Shown: piece after piece, positions 53,322-62,658 of the stretch | Numbering within the stretch: position 1 is the first letter of the stretch | How the letters are laid out: each line of letters starts with the position of its first letter | NCBI GenBank assembly: GCA_003116975.1 | Contig: BGKB01000152.1 | Coordinates: 105,685 to 169,684, forward strand | Length of the DNA stretch: 64,000 nucleotides | Origin: Aurantiochytrium sp. KH105 | Taxonomy: Eukaryota > Sar > Bigyra > Thraustochytrida > Thraustochytriidae | Direction: 5' to 3' | Translations under genes and position numbers: made by a program | The notes under the pieces: generated by a model | What the model was told of the DNA's origin: nothing | The model's database searches: none | Seen by the model: the letters and a program-made list of their open reading frames with translations, nothing else

Positions 53322-55109
53322 TTACACGCTGGAAGCATCATTGTATAGCTCTCGCAAACTTGCCTCGGCACTGCTCGAATAAGACTTCCCATCCTCGTAG
53401 TCTGCGTCGACCTCCTCCTCCTCCTTATCATCATCATTGCCATCGCTGTCCTTCTTTACTCCGCTGCTTTGACGTCCCTTGCGTTTTTCCTTGTTTCGAG
53501 TCTTGGACGCCGCGTCGGGGCCAGGGCCAGAATTATCATTTGCCTCCTCCTTTTCACTGTCCTGGGCGTCTTCATCTTTGAACATTTGCGCCGCAAGCGC
53601 ACGGTAGTCGACTTTCGGTCGCTGACGCTTAAAGTCAAGCACCAGTGAGGACTCTTGGGCATCCATCGCGTCGTCTTCCTCGTCGCTTTCAGCCTCGTCC
53701 AGCTCTTCTTCATCATCAGTATCAAACGACTCATCGGAAGACGAACCTTCCGAGTTGAAAGAGTGCGTGTCCCATGCAGCCTTGGCTGCAACCTTGGGTT
53801 TGCGGATGCGCCGCCCACTTCGCCGCGACCGCTTGGCATCAATGGTCTCTGCTTCAGCGGCGTCGAGCTTGGCCAACTCCGCCATCGTAAAGGAAGGAGG
53901 ATACACCTCTCGCCAGTCGTCAAAGTCCGTGTCGAACACTGCATTAATCTCATTCAAACCCTCGAGCATACACGTGCAGCGACGGCAAAACCAGTCGTCG
54001 TCGTCCTCCTTGAGCTCCTCGTCCGAAATGACCGGATCGCAGCAGTCCTGATGAAACGCTTTGTTGCAGCCCTCCAGGTCGCACATGACGATATCATTCG
54101 TTTCGTCGTTCGAATCGCCACCATGGCATTTGGAGCACAAGATATGCTCAAAGGAGAGGCCGTCGTCATCAGGCTCGCGTAGAGCGGCTTCTTGCTTGGC
54201 GTCGTCTCCCTCCATAAGGTCACGAAGCAGCGCGTGGATCTTGGCTTTGATAGCCACCACCTTGCGCCGCGCAGCCGCGAGCTCCTTCTCGGGCCGCATC
54301 TTTTCCAGGTTGGCGCTTCGCCACCCTTCGCGCTCGTACGTCTCGAGCATGGTGTGCTCAAAGCTAATCTGCCTCAGGGCGTCGCGTAGGCGCACGAAAA
54401 AGGGACGCCATGTCAGGCTCTGTTTGATTTCTTGCAAAAGACTGCGCTTCGGCCCTTTCTTCTTCTCCGTCGGGGCCACAACGCCCGGTCCAGAAGACGA
54501 GGAGGAAGAGGATGAAGAAGCTGACGACACTTGCGTCGCTCCCAACGCTGTCTGCAACGGTGGCGAGGGTACCTGCTCGGCCCCAGACTCTTGATGTAGG
54601 GTGGCGTCATCATCAAGGTCTGATTTAGGAACCACGGCGCTCGTCATCATAGCTTCATGGGACGGGCTGAAAATTCCTTCGCGTTTCGTGAGCCAGCTGT
54701 CGCCATCTACGCGGATCTTTTTCCGTCGCAGCCGCATCGGTGAGGCGTCCTCGTTCTCTGTGCGCTTTAGCCCCTTGCGCCCTGGTCCCGTCTTGACCAT
54801 TATTTCTGTCTTCTTTTTGTCTTCGAGGGGTTGCTCCTTGTTTCGTCCCCGTCGAGTCTCTCGCTCCGTCCCTTTCTTTACGTCTTCTTGCGTGTCTTGC
54901 GCCGCCGTTCTCTGCTCGCTTGTTCGTCGTGCGTCATGACGGTTTGGGCTCGCCATGCGACCATTCTCCTTCATCATCTTCTTCTTCTTCGGGTCGAGGC
55001 GCTGCTTTTTTTCTTCTTGGACCTGCTGCGGCTCCTGTTTCAAGTTCTGCTGCTCTCTCTTGGGCATCGTTCGACGCGTGGTCTGCCGCGAGCTCGTCCT
55101 GCCTGCCAT
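53322..55109 (-). CDS. PHD-finger protein of HAT3.1/PRHA type without a homeodomain
   Basis: 595 residues from the ATG. A basic, low-complexity N-terminus precedes RLRDALRQISFEHTMLETYEREGW and RSANLEKMRPEKELAAARRK (~235-285). This is the helical region found before the PHD finger in plant HAT3.1/PRHA proteins. The PHD finger itself (~326-381) is CSKCHGGD...VMCDLEGCNKAFHQDCC...WFCRRCTC, with a C4HC3 pattern. It is followed by EINAVFDTDFDDW and a long acidic/Ser tail with basic patches (KRSRRSGRRIRKPK). Plant members carry a C-terminal homeodomain; none is visible here. Probably a chromatin reader in the nucleus. Confidence 0.82.
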   Translation of the reverse strand: MAGRTSSRQTTRRTMPKREQQNLKQEPQQVQEEKKQRLDPKKKKMMKENGRMASPNRHDARRTSEQRTAAQDTQEDVKKGTERETRRGRNKEQPLEDKKKTEIMVKTGPGRKGLKRTENEDASPMRLRRKKIRVDGDSWLTKREGIFSPSHEAMMTSAVVPKSDLDDDATLHQESGAEQVPSPPLQTALGATQVSSASSSSSSSSSGPGVVAPTEKKKGPKRSLLQEIKQSLTWRPFFVRLRDALRQISFEHTMLETYEREGWRSANLEKMRPEKELAAARRKVVAIKAKIHALLRDLMEGDDAKQEAALREPDDDGLSFEHILCSKCHGGDSNDETNDIVMCDLEGCNKAFHQDCCDPVISDEELKEDDDDWFCRRCTCMLEGLNEINAVFDTDFDDWREVYPPSFTMAELAKLDAAEAETIDAKRSRRSGRRIRKPKVAAKAAWDTHSFNSEGSSSDESFDTDDEEELDEAESDEEDDAMDAQESSLVLDFKRQRPKVDYRALAAQMFKDEDAQDSEKEEANDNSGPGPDAASKTRNKEKRKGRQSSGVKKDSDGNDDDKEEEEVDADYEDGKSYSSSAEASLRELYNDASSV

Positions 55110-55606
55110 CGTCTTGCAAGAGCCTCGGCTCTTTTACTCCTGGATTGCGCGATTGGAACTGGCATCCGACCGCCGCAGCCGCTGACAACAATCATTGCCA
55201 TAAATGAACGAGCGTCAACAAATTCGCGCTGGCTGCTCCGGAAGAGAGAGGACATCACAACGAACGGAGGAGGTTCAAAGCACTGACAGAAAGGATGGTG
55301 GACGTTCAAAGATGGGTGAGAAACCAAGAGAGAACGAGTAAATGTGAAGAAGTAGTAGAAGAAGTAGAAGAAGAAGCATGACAGCGATATTCGACACTGC
55401 AATGTAATCCGATGCTTTCATTCATTCTTTCTTTCTCGTTTGTTTCCGATTGTTTCTTTCGTTGTAAAGGAGCAATCCGGCTGCTACGCACCTCCATTAC
55501 AAAAAAACGTAAGGCGAAGAATAAATCTTAGATAGAATAATAGGAGAGAGAGTCAAATCGTACCATGGTCATGAGCGCAAGGGATCAGCGCCTCTGTTCG
55601 GTCGTT
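55110..55606. other. Intergenic region
   Basis: 497 bp between two minus-strand genes, including a GAAGTA-like purine run at ~55345-55375. It should hold the PHD gene promoter. No gene seen. Confidence 0.5.
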
Positions 55607-56140
55607 TTAGGTAACCATAGACACAGCCGCAGCAGCCGAAGTAGCAGCGCTGGGGCCGTTCCACGCACGTTGAAGGTCGATAAAGCGATGAGAGCCATCT
55701 ACAAGTACAGCTGCTTCAAGCAGCTGCTTCTTGCGCCAATACTCCTGACCTAGCCAGTACGTCATGGTCTGAGCAGCTTCATCAGTTGCAGCAAAGGGCT
55801 GCATCTGCTTCCAAACGACCTCGAGCTCCTCTACGCAAAAACGAAGCTGCTCGAGGGTCTCCTCCGCACGGCGGACAAGTGCTGCCACGAGTTTTGGCAA
55901 AAGCTCTGCGTAAATATCCACAACGCTCGATGCATGGTCTACACCTGCACCTGCACCTGCACTGTTGTCCGCTGTAGCAGGTCGCGCAAAAGGCCCCGGC
56001 AGCGGCAGTCCGAGGTCCTGGTATTTGCGCGCCGTCTCGAGGCGCTGCAGCACCGCCACGAGCGAGTCGAGGAGCTGCGACCCGCGAGTCTCCACTCCAT
56101 TGAAGCGCTCTCGGAGCCTGCTGACTGCGCGCGAGCTCAT
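55607..56140 (-). CDS. Unknown helical protein
   Basis: 177 residues from the ATG at 56140 (MSSRAVSRLRERFNGVE). The frame is open further upstream, but that part overlaps the divergent NCA2 gene and is Ala/Arg-rich. Predicted almost all helical: LLDSLVAVLQRLETARKYQDL, LLPKLVAALVRRAEETLEQL and VEELEVVWKQMQPF, with a Gly/Ala-rich linker between. A conserved-looking YWLGQEYWRKKQLLEAA is near the end. No family recognised. It could be a subunit of a coiled-coil complex (kinetochore or tethering type). It shares a 170-bp promoter with NCA2. Confidence 0.6.
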   Translation of the reverse strand: MSSRAVSRLRERFNGVETRGSQLLDSLVAVLQRLETARKYQDLGLPLPGPFARPATADNSAGAGAGVDHASSVVDIYAELLPKLVAALVRRAEETLEQLRFCVEELEVVWKQMQPFAATDEAAQTMTYWLGQEYWRKKQLLEAAVLVDGSHRFIDLQRAWNGPSAATSAAAAVSMVT

Positions 56141-56310
56141 GCTTGCAGCGCTCGTCCGTCGCGCCGGACCTGCCTCCCCCGGTTCGCGCGAGCCGGCCTG
56201 CGTCCGCGCGTGCCGCACGCGCGCGAGTTGAAGTAAAGGGGTCTGCTGCCTGAAAAATAGCGACCTCGCTCCGAGCTCCAGACCCGGAGCGGCTGGTCCG
56301 CTGGCTCGCC
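56141..56310. promoter_or_regulatory. Compact bidirectional promoter
   Basis: 170 bp separate the divergent start codons of the helical protein and NCA2. GC-rich, with CGCGCG motifs around 56200-56222. Confidence 0.5.
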
Positions 56311-58176
56311 ATGGAGCGCGAGGCCGCGGCGCGGGTGCTCGAGGCGCTCGAGCAGAGGCAATCGCCGCCACTCTTGGCTCGTCGCCTCGCAACGCTGGCA
56401 CCCAAGGCCTCCTGGGTCAGATTCGTCGAGGCCCAACGCGGCATCGCGCGCGACGAGGCCCACGAAGACGAACACGAAAACGGGCACGAGGACGAGCACA
56501 AGCAGCACGGGACTTTTCGCAGCAGCCTTTATCGACGAAGAGGGGGGCGAGGAAAGGGAACGCAAATTTTGGACGAGGATGACGCTCTCGAACGGGCCGT
56601 CGTTGGCATGCAACATCGCGTGAGCATGTCGATATGGGCAGCCGTCCTGGTTTGCGAACTTACAAGCCTCAAGACGTTTCTGTGTGGCGTGCTTGATGTA
56701 GGATCTGCGCAGCTTGGATTCTGGCGCGACATTGCGGAGAGGCCCATGCGAAGCTCAATTCTGCGCATGGCTGCGCGCCCAGTGCCTGATCTCGACGCTC
56801 TCGAAGTATCCCTGCTCGTACTAATGGAGGCTCTCGGGGACTGCGAGCTCGCGCTCCGTAGGATTGCACAGCATTGGGCACAAGCCTCGCCGCGTCGTAG
56901 ACGTAGCATTGTACGGCGCATTCTCATCCTTGAGCTGCGAATTTGCAAGCTCGATGGCGTCTCGGGGTCGGGATCAGTAGTTGGCGATGCTGAAAAGCAA
57001 CTTGCGTGCCTTGAATCGCATGTACCCTTTGTTCGTCGCACACTTCCGCAATGCGTTACGCGCTTCATGGAGAGGTGCTCGCAAAAGACCCATATTCCAC
57101 GCTGGTGGCGCTATCGGTGGCCGGAGCTCGTGATTGCCGCGAGCGTTGGGACCGCATTCGCCTATCTAGCCTGGAATGGTAATGTACATACATGGCTGGA
57201 CAGTGCGAGTCTAGCTCGCCGAGGTATCGCCCCAGGCACAGGCAGCGCTAGCGCAGCAGGTACAGGAGTGGTGCCCGCTGGAAAGGCTGGCATTCGCGCT
57301 TTGTTACAGCCTGCAACATGGTCGGCGCTCTGGATCACGTGCCGCGACAAGGCATCGGCTTGGATCAATAAAAAGTTCCTTACACACGTGACGTCGCCGA
57401 CGCAAAATCTGATCAATGAACTCATCAACTTTCGCGAACTCGAAGCACGCATTGAAATCTTTAACAAGGACGATGAGCTCGCACTCAACGAGTGCCAGCT
57501 GCGTTTGCAGGAACTCTTTGCCGCAGAGACGGCGCAGCGCGCTGCGTCCAAGTCCCCTTCAGCTGCTGCACTGCCGCCAAATGCAGCCACGGCGCGGCTT
57601 TCGGGAAAAGATCTCGCGCAGTTCACTTCTGCGCATGAAGCGTTCGTACGAAACCCGCACCGCGCAATCCTTGGCGGGACTCGAGCAATGCGACCGCTCT
57701 TGGTGAACTTGTACTTTGTCAAGGCCGAAATCTACTATGTGCTCAAGGCGATGCACGTGCTGAATCGCGGTTCGAATTTTCACTTTGAGATGATGGCAAT
57801 GGTGCCGGCGATTTTAGCTTTTCGCGGTATTTTTCGTGGTCTGCGGACGCTCCTCTTTTCCGGAGGTCGACACAAGATCTCTCGCAGCGGGCATGCTATT
57901 GCAAAGCGTCTACAATACACTTTGCGGGACCTCGAGCAGCTCGCTAATCGAGGAGCCCACATTGGAGACGAAGCGGCTAGTCTTGGGCGCTTCCTCATGC
58001 TTTCCCACCAATTGCAGGTCACTGTGGCAGAGCATCTCGAACCTACAATGCACACGGGTGAGCGTCTTCGGCTCAAAGCCTTTTGGCACGCGCTCGCGTC
58101 CTTTTCCGCCACGACCCATGCTCACGATGGCCTTTTGGGACGCTTCCTCATGGTTCTTGATGATCCTGCACCCTGA
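56311..58176 (+). CDS. NCA2: NCA2-family mitochondrial protein
   Basis: 621 residues from the ATG at 56311. The C-terminal half carries the NCA2 pattern: NLINELINFRELEARIEIFNKDDEL, then RPLLVNLYFVKAEIYYVLKAMHVL, a hydrophobic NFHFEMMAMVPAILAFRGIF, and LGRFLMLSHQLQ. Two membrane segments are likely (~278-297 and ~490-510). An acidic His/Glu-rich insertion (EAHEDEHENGHEDEHK) lies at ~50-66. In yeast, Nca2 affects expression of mitochondrial ATP synthase subunits 6 and 8; in plants and animals its role is not well known. The assignment is by family pattern, and the N-terminal half is poorly conserved. Confidence 0.75.
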   Translation: MEREAAARVLEALEQRQSPPLLARRLATLAPKASWVRFVEAQRGIARDEAHEDEHENGHEDEHKQHGTFRSSLYRRRGGRGKGTQILDEDDALERAVVGMQHRVSMSIWAAVLVCELTSLKTFLCGVLDVGSAQLGFWRDIAERPMRSSILRMAARPVPDLDALEVSLLVLMEALGDCELALRRIAQHWAQASPRRRRSIVRRILILELRICKLDGVSGSGSVVGDAEKQLACLESHVPFVRRTLPQCVTRFMERCSQKTHIPRWWRYRWPELVIAASVGTAFAYLAWNGNVHTWLDSASLARRGIAPGTGSASAAGTGVVPAGKAGIRALLQPATWSALWITCRDKASAWINKKFLTHVTSPTQNLINELINFRELEARIEIFNKDDELALNECQLRLQELFAAETAQRAASKSPSAAALPPNAATARLSGKDLAQFTSAHEAFVRNPHRAILGGTRAMRPLLVNLYFVKAEIYYVLKAMHVLNRGSNFHFEMMAMVPAILAFRGIFRGLRTLLFSGGRHKISRSGHAIAKRLQYTLRDLEQLANRGAHIGDEAASLGRFLMLSHQLQVTVAEHLEPTMHTGERLRLKAFWHALASFSATTHAHDGLLGRFLMVLDDPAP

Positions 58177-58962
58177 GGCCTTGGACCGAATGTGAATTCC
58201 GATGAGATGACTTGTCCTCACAGTCCGAGTGCATCCAATGAAATGAGCTTAGAGTGCAAGGCGGTCACGTTTTCGACGTGGAAAGGAAAGCAACTTCTTT
58301 TTTCCCCGGAAAAACGCTCTCATCGCTTCAAAAGAAAGAGACGACAATTGTGTAAACTTGTACGGGCGCAACCCAATCACTTCCACATCTTCGCGGAAGC
58401 CGAAGTCTCGGTTTACGCAACTCAAAGCAAGCATTTGCACGTGCAGGAAATTCTCACCGCATTATCCGGACCGAGCGGCGCGCGTGCTGGGAAGCATCTG
58501 CAACTGCGCTAACTTTAGCAGTGACAGTATACAACTTCTTCTTACGTAAGCTTGGCGTGATACGACAATTTCCAGCAAGCGTGGCGCACCCTCTGTCTGC
58601 GCAGGACTCGCCAACTTGCCATGGATGATCGCAGCGGGCCTGTGTGCAAATTTTGGAAGGCCATTTGGTCTCGCTCATTGAATACCGCCGATTAACGCCG
58701 ATTGCGCAAAAAAGCAGCAAAAGCAAATCGAAGCAAAGCAAAGCAAAGCAATTCTCGAATCTCGCAGAGCGACATCTCGCCTTGGCGGGCTGGACGTACG
58801 CAGAGGGCGTCGAACAGCACAGCGCGTGCCGAGCTGAGCTGAGTCGAGACCAAAGGATCTGAGTGCGTGCTGCTCGTAGTCGCACACAAGGAAGGAGGAA
58901 AAGAGGCAAGCAAGCAAGCAAGCAAGCGATAGATTGGTTGACAGATTGTCTTGAGATTGATC
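58177..58962. other. Intergenic region before the dioxygenase
   Basis: 786 bp. AAGC-type repeats at ~58725-58750 and (AAGC)n at ~58905-58926 lie just before the start codon, as in other upstream regions of this window. No gene supported. Confidence 0.5.
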
Positions 58963-60282
58963 ATGGCAGGCCTCGTGCGGACGGCCGCGGCGGCGCGCAG
59001 ACCGCTCGCGGGCGCTGCTCGGGCGCAATGGACCGTGCGTCAGCAGCCGCAGCAACGGCGGGCGCTCTCGATGGCCATTAAGCAGGCGAGCGCCGTGGAT
59101 GCGGACGGTGTCGTGCGGGTTTCGTTCGCGGACGGCCACGAGTCGAGCTTCCACCCGGTCTGGCTCAAGGATCACAACCCAGACACGCTGCACCCTACAT
59201 CGCTCCAGCGGCAGCTCGACTCGGCGACTCTCGACCCGGAGACCCCGCTTCCCGACGAGGTTTCCGTCGTCGACAATGGTGCCCGTGTCCAGGTTGCGTG
59301 GGCTGCCGATGGGGAACGCATTACCTTTGACGCAGACTTTTTGCGACGCCACTGCTACGACGCGTCGGCGCTCGCCGAGCGACATGAGCGGCTCGCGAAG
59401 ATGCGCACGCCATGGGCCAGCAAAGACCTGCCCAAGGAAGCCGTCACCCGCGTGACTGGCGCAGACCTCGCGAGCTCGGATGATGCCCTTCGCAAGGTGC
59501 TGCAGGCGCTTGTCAAGGACGGTGTGACCATTGTTACGGACATGCCTTCGTCCATTGATGAGACGGAAGCTATTGTCCGGCGCATTGGTCCGCCGCGCGA
59601 GACCTTTTACGGCGGCATGTGGGACACGGCTCCCAAGGCTGAGGGTGAGGTAAACGACACCGCGTACACCAAGGATGCTCTTCATGGGCACACTGACACC
59701 TCGTACCTCTTGGACTCTCCTGGTCTGCAGATCTTCAACTGTGTCGCTCAGAGTGACCCGACGACCGAGGATGGCCTCAACCACGAGGGCGAAATCGAGG
59801 GTGCAACCAAGCTCGTCGACGGCTTCAAAGTGCTTGACGTGCTCAAGAACGAGTACCCCGAAACTTTTGAGTTCTTTGCGACGACCCCGCTCAAGTGGCA
59901 CTGCATCGAGGATGGTGTCTTTGTCAAGGCGTGGGCTCGCGTGATCGAATTTGAGCCGGGTAGCACCACGGCCATCAAGCAGTTCCGGTACAACTCGTAC
60001 GATCTTTCGCCGGTTGATTACCTAGCGCCGGAAAAGGTTCTGGACTATTACAGACACACGAAGATCATTAACGACCTCTTGCGCGACCCCAAGTACATTT
60101 CGTACATGCGCATGAACGTCGGTGAGATGGTTATTATTGACAATCACCGTGTGTGCCACGGTCGCACGGCATTTTCCGGCTTTCGCAATATGGTTGGCTG
60201 TTACATTGGACGCGATGACTGGCTGAGCAAGCTCCGCACTCTTTTACCGGCCGAGGACAACACCCTCATCAACGACGAATGA
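58963..60282 (+). CDS. Gamma-butyrobetaine/trimethyllysine dioxygenase-like enzyme
   Basis: 439 residues from the ATG at 58963. The first ~40 residues (RTAAAARRPLAGAARAQWTVRQ) look like a mitochondrial presequence. An N-terminal GBBH-like domain (VRVSFADGHESSFHPVWLKDH, ~52-75) is followed by a TauD-type Fe(II)/2-oxoglutarate domain, with HTD at 243-245 (HGHTDTSYLLDSPGLQIF) and the distal histidine in NHRVCHGRTAFSGFRN (~399). BBOX and TMLH catalyse the last and first hydroxylations of carnitine synthesis. The presequence favours TMLH, but the sequence alone does not decide. The cysteines that bind structural zinc in BBOX are missing (WLKDHNPDTLHP). With CPT1 it points to active carnitine metabolism. 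Confidence 0.85.
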   Translation: MAGLVRTAAAARRPLAGAARAQWTVRQQPQQRRALSMAIKQASAVDADGVVRVSFADGHESSFHPVWLKDHNPDTLHPTSLQRQLDSATLDPETPLPDEVSVVDNGARVQVAWAADGERITFDADFLRRHCYDASALAERHERLAKMRTPWASKDLPKEAVTRVTGADLASSDDALRKVLQALVKDGVTIVTDMPSSIDETEAIVRRIGPPRETFYGGMWDTAPKAEGEVNDTAYTKDALHGHTDTSYLLDSPGLQIFNCVAQSDPTTEDGLNHEGEIEGATKLVDGFKVLDVLKNEYPETFEFFATTPLKWHCIEDGVFVKAWARVIEFEPGSTTAIKQFRYNSYDLSPVDYLAPEKVLDYYRHTKIINDLLRDPKYISYMRMNVGEMVIIDNHRVCHGRTAFSGFRNMVGCYIGRDDWLSKLRTLLPAEDNTLINDE

Positions 60283-60541
60283 GTCAGAAAGCGAGAGTGA
60301 GCGAGTGAAGATTGCGTGAGTGAGTGTCAAGTCAACTCGCCCGCAACCTGCAGGTCTGCCTACCACAACAAATGAAGAAAAGATGTCCATTTCTCTGCAT
60401 TGTGTATCTTTGATCAATCGCATCGCTGTAACCGATATCTCTGCGCATGGCATTCACTTCCTCCTGTGGAATGTATTGATCGCACACCGAGGCTAGCATA
60501 GACAGAGGCTAAAACGACGAGAAGCGAGACAAACGCAAAAC

Positions 60542-61000
60542 TTATTCCTCGAATTCGTTGGCGGGAAAAGCTGAGTCAAAAAGGTGTGTGCATTGCGTGG
60601 CAAAGCTCATGGTGCCGGCATAGGTGCTCGGATACAGGTTCACGGAGATCCAATTCCGGAGGGTTGACTGGCCCACCACTTTGTCGTACGGCAGCCTGTA
60701 TTCCCATTCGCAAAGCGTTCGGGTTTCTGACGTGGAGACGGAATCCTCCGCGCAGGTCATAAGACAGCCTAGTTGCCGCGAGATAATCACGTCACTTGCC
60801 TGCGCACCCAAGATTGCCATGAGCAGCACAACAATATGCAGAAGCGCCGCTAGCCCAGTAGCGCCGTTGGGGCTGACGGTCCTCCTCCTTGACCTGCCTC
60901 TCCATTTCTTCGCCGCGCAAGAGCCTGCGCTCTGAGGTGATCTGCTATCCTTGCAGCCGTCGTTCCTGCCGCGCCATGCAGGCGCGAGCCACGACGCCAT
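60542..61000 (-). CDS. Small single-pass membrane protein
   Basis: 152 residues from the ATG. A basic N-terminus (KKWRGRSRRRT) is followed by one hydrophobic segment (GLAALLHIVVLLMAILGAQA, ~49-68). A luminal or extracellular domain of ~80 residues has four cysteines (LGCLMTC, LCEWEY, TQCTHLF). The topology is type II signal-anchor or a cleaved signal. No family recognised. Confidence 0.6.
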   Translation of the reverse strand: MASWLAPAWRGRNDGCKDSRSPQSAGSCAAKKWRGRSRRRTVSPNGATGLAALLHIVVLLMAILGAQASDVIISRQLGCLMTCAEDSVSTSETRTLCEWEYRLPYDKVVGQSTLRNWISVNLYPSTYAGTMSFATQCTHLFDSAFPANEFEE

Positions 61001-61329
61001 GGCGGCGTCCCGGCCAGCCCACGGCGCGCGACCAGAGCGGCTGTTGCCAACCTACTTGCTAGCGGCCCTGTACGTATTGGACTTAGACTCTGGAACTTGG
61101 CGAGCCAGTCAACGGCTATTGCGGAGCGAGAGGACTTGAGAGCGCGCGCAGCAATACATGATAAACTTGGCGAGACCAAAGCGGGGGTTTGCGTGCGCGC
61201 GAGTGCGTAGGCTTCTGCTGTCGCTGACGCCAGCGAGAATATTTTGCCGTGAGCGCAGGCGCGAGGGAGGAGAGAGAGAGGAGCAAACAAGGATTGGACG
61301 TGCACGAGCTGCAGGCTGCAAGTGGCACC
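61001..61329. other. Divergent intergenic region
   Basis: 329 bp between the small membrane protein and the BART-domain gene. Purine-rich GGAGAGAGAG near 61270. No gene with a good start. Confidence 0.5.
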
Positions 61330-61911
61330 ATGGAGAGCAAATTTGCGGCAAAGGAGGAAAAGTTCGAGGACGGAACGCGTGTCGAGAGCAAGCATTGCGA
61401 GCAGAGCAATGCCGGCAAGCGAGTTGGAAAAGCAGACCTTGGCGAGGACGAGACGTGGGTCCTCCCTGGCACAGGAGAAGAGTCCTCTGTGTTGGCTCGC
61501 GCAGCAGAATGGTTTGGACGCGAAAAGAAAAAGGGCAAGCTCAAGCTTTTGAGCGAGTTTGCCGAAGACAATTATCACGTCTTCGAGGAGGAGGCAACCA
61601 ACCAAGGTGCGTCGGAGGACGGAACGGGATATCGGCTGGAGTACGATGAGTGCCACAAACGCTTTCTGGGTCTCTTTGAGGAGCAATTGGAATGCTTCAT
61701 TGAAGAGGAGGGTTTCCGTATGGAGGACTTTGAAAAAGATTGCGAAGACGTACGCAATGGCAAGTCTCTCACGTTATTCGAGCACGAGGATCATTCTTGG
61801 TTTCTTGAGGCGCTCCTTTCAACCTTGGACTACACACATTTTCACAAGACCATGGTCAACACGGCCAAAAAGCACCTCTTTTCAGGTCGTCAGTCCAAGA
61901 CCAAAAAGTAG
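61330..61911 (+). CDS. BART-domain protein (ARL2BP/CFAP36-like)
   Basis: 193 residues from the first ATG of the frame. The charged N-terminal ~55 residues are not conserved-looking. A BART domain spans ~75-180: FAEDNYHVFEEE, YRLEYDECHKRFLGLFEEQLE, EEEGFRMEDFEKDCEDV and FLEALLSTLDYTHFHKTMVNT. BART proteins bind the GTP form of ARL2/ARL3 GTPases in cilium- and microtubule-related traffic. ARL2BP and CFAP36 both have the domain; the length fits ARL2BP better. A ciliary link would fit zoospore-forming protists. Ends in a KTKK tail. Confidence 0.8.
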   Translation: MESKFAAKEEKFEDGTRVESKHCEQSNAGKRVGKADLGEDETWVLPGTGEESSVLARAAEWFGREKKKGKLKLLSEFAEDNYHVFEEEATNQGASEDGTGYRLEYDECHKRFLGLFEEQLECFIEEEGFRMEDFEKDCEDVRNGKSLTLFEHEDHSWFLEALLSTLDYTHFHKTMVNTAKKHLFSGRQSKTKK

Positions 61912-62658
61912 ACATGAAGACTGGCAGGTCACGTCATGATCCAATTGCTTTGCGTCTTTTCACAATAAAAACAAACCAAAACACGAACACCACCAAATGA
62001 CCCGGACTCAATCGACTCGTATGCACATGCACACGCTCACATCAAGAAAAAAAATCAATATTCATTCTCCTGCGCGCTGCCCTTTCTCTACTTGGATGCC
62101 TCTTAGACCCTATGGCGAGACAGTGAGTCCATGCACTCATCCTAAATGCCAGGCTGAGCCAAGCCCTCGCTCGCGCACACGCACCCCCCCCTCAAAAGGA
62201 AACGATGGAGCTTTTGAGTATCTATCTCCTTGCGTGTCCTCAACCTGAGCTGAGCTTCTGTGCTGCATTCACAGTCAGAGCCGACGCGCGTCCAGCACAC
62301 ACTGCCTCGAACCACGACGCGCTGGCTTGTTTCCTTGCACGTCGTCTATGGCGGGCCAAAGGGAGCTTGATTGGCTAATATTAGGGACATGCATGCATGT
62401 GATGAAGGAATGCACACTCGTGCAAAACTCTGTTTCTTCCCCACCCGCCCGCGTTCTACCACGTCCTAGCGCCTGCTTAGCGGTTTCCCTACGTACGGAC
62501 GTACGATGTTCTCACCACCACCACACGGCCCATCGTTTTCAGGCCGCGTGCGCACAGCGACGGCCGAATGGGCGCGCGCACCTCCGCGCGGCAGACACGC
62601 ATCGCGGACGCGGGGGACTGGCTCGCGCGCGGAGAGGGAGGCGCGCACTGCGCGGAGG
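61912..62658. other. Intergenic region before the arrestin gene
   Basis: 747 bp. An alternative upstream ATG (62506) in the arrestin frame gives an Arg/Ala-rich extension I consider 5' UTR. A GTACG-rich palindromic stretch (ACGTACGGACGTACG) lies at ~62490-62504. No separate gene. Confidence 0.5.
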
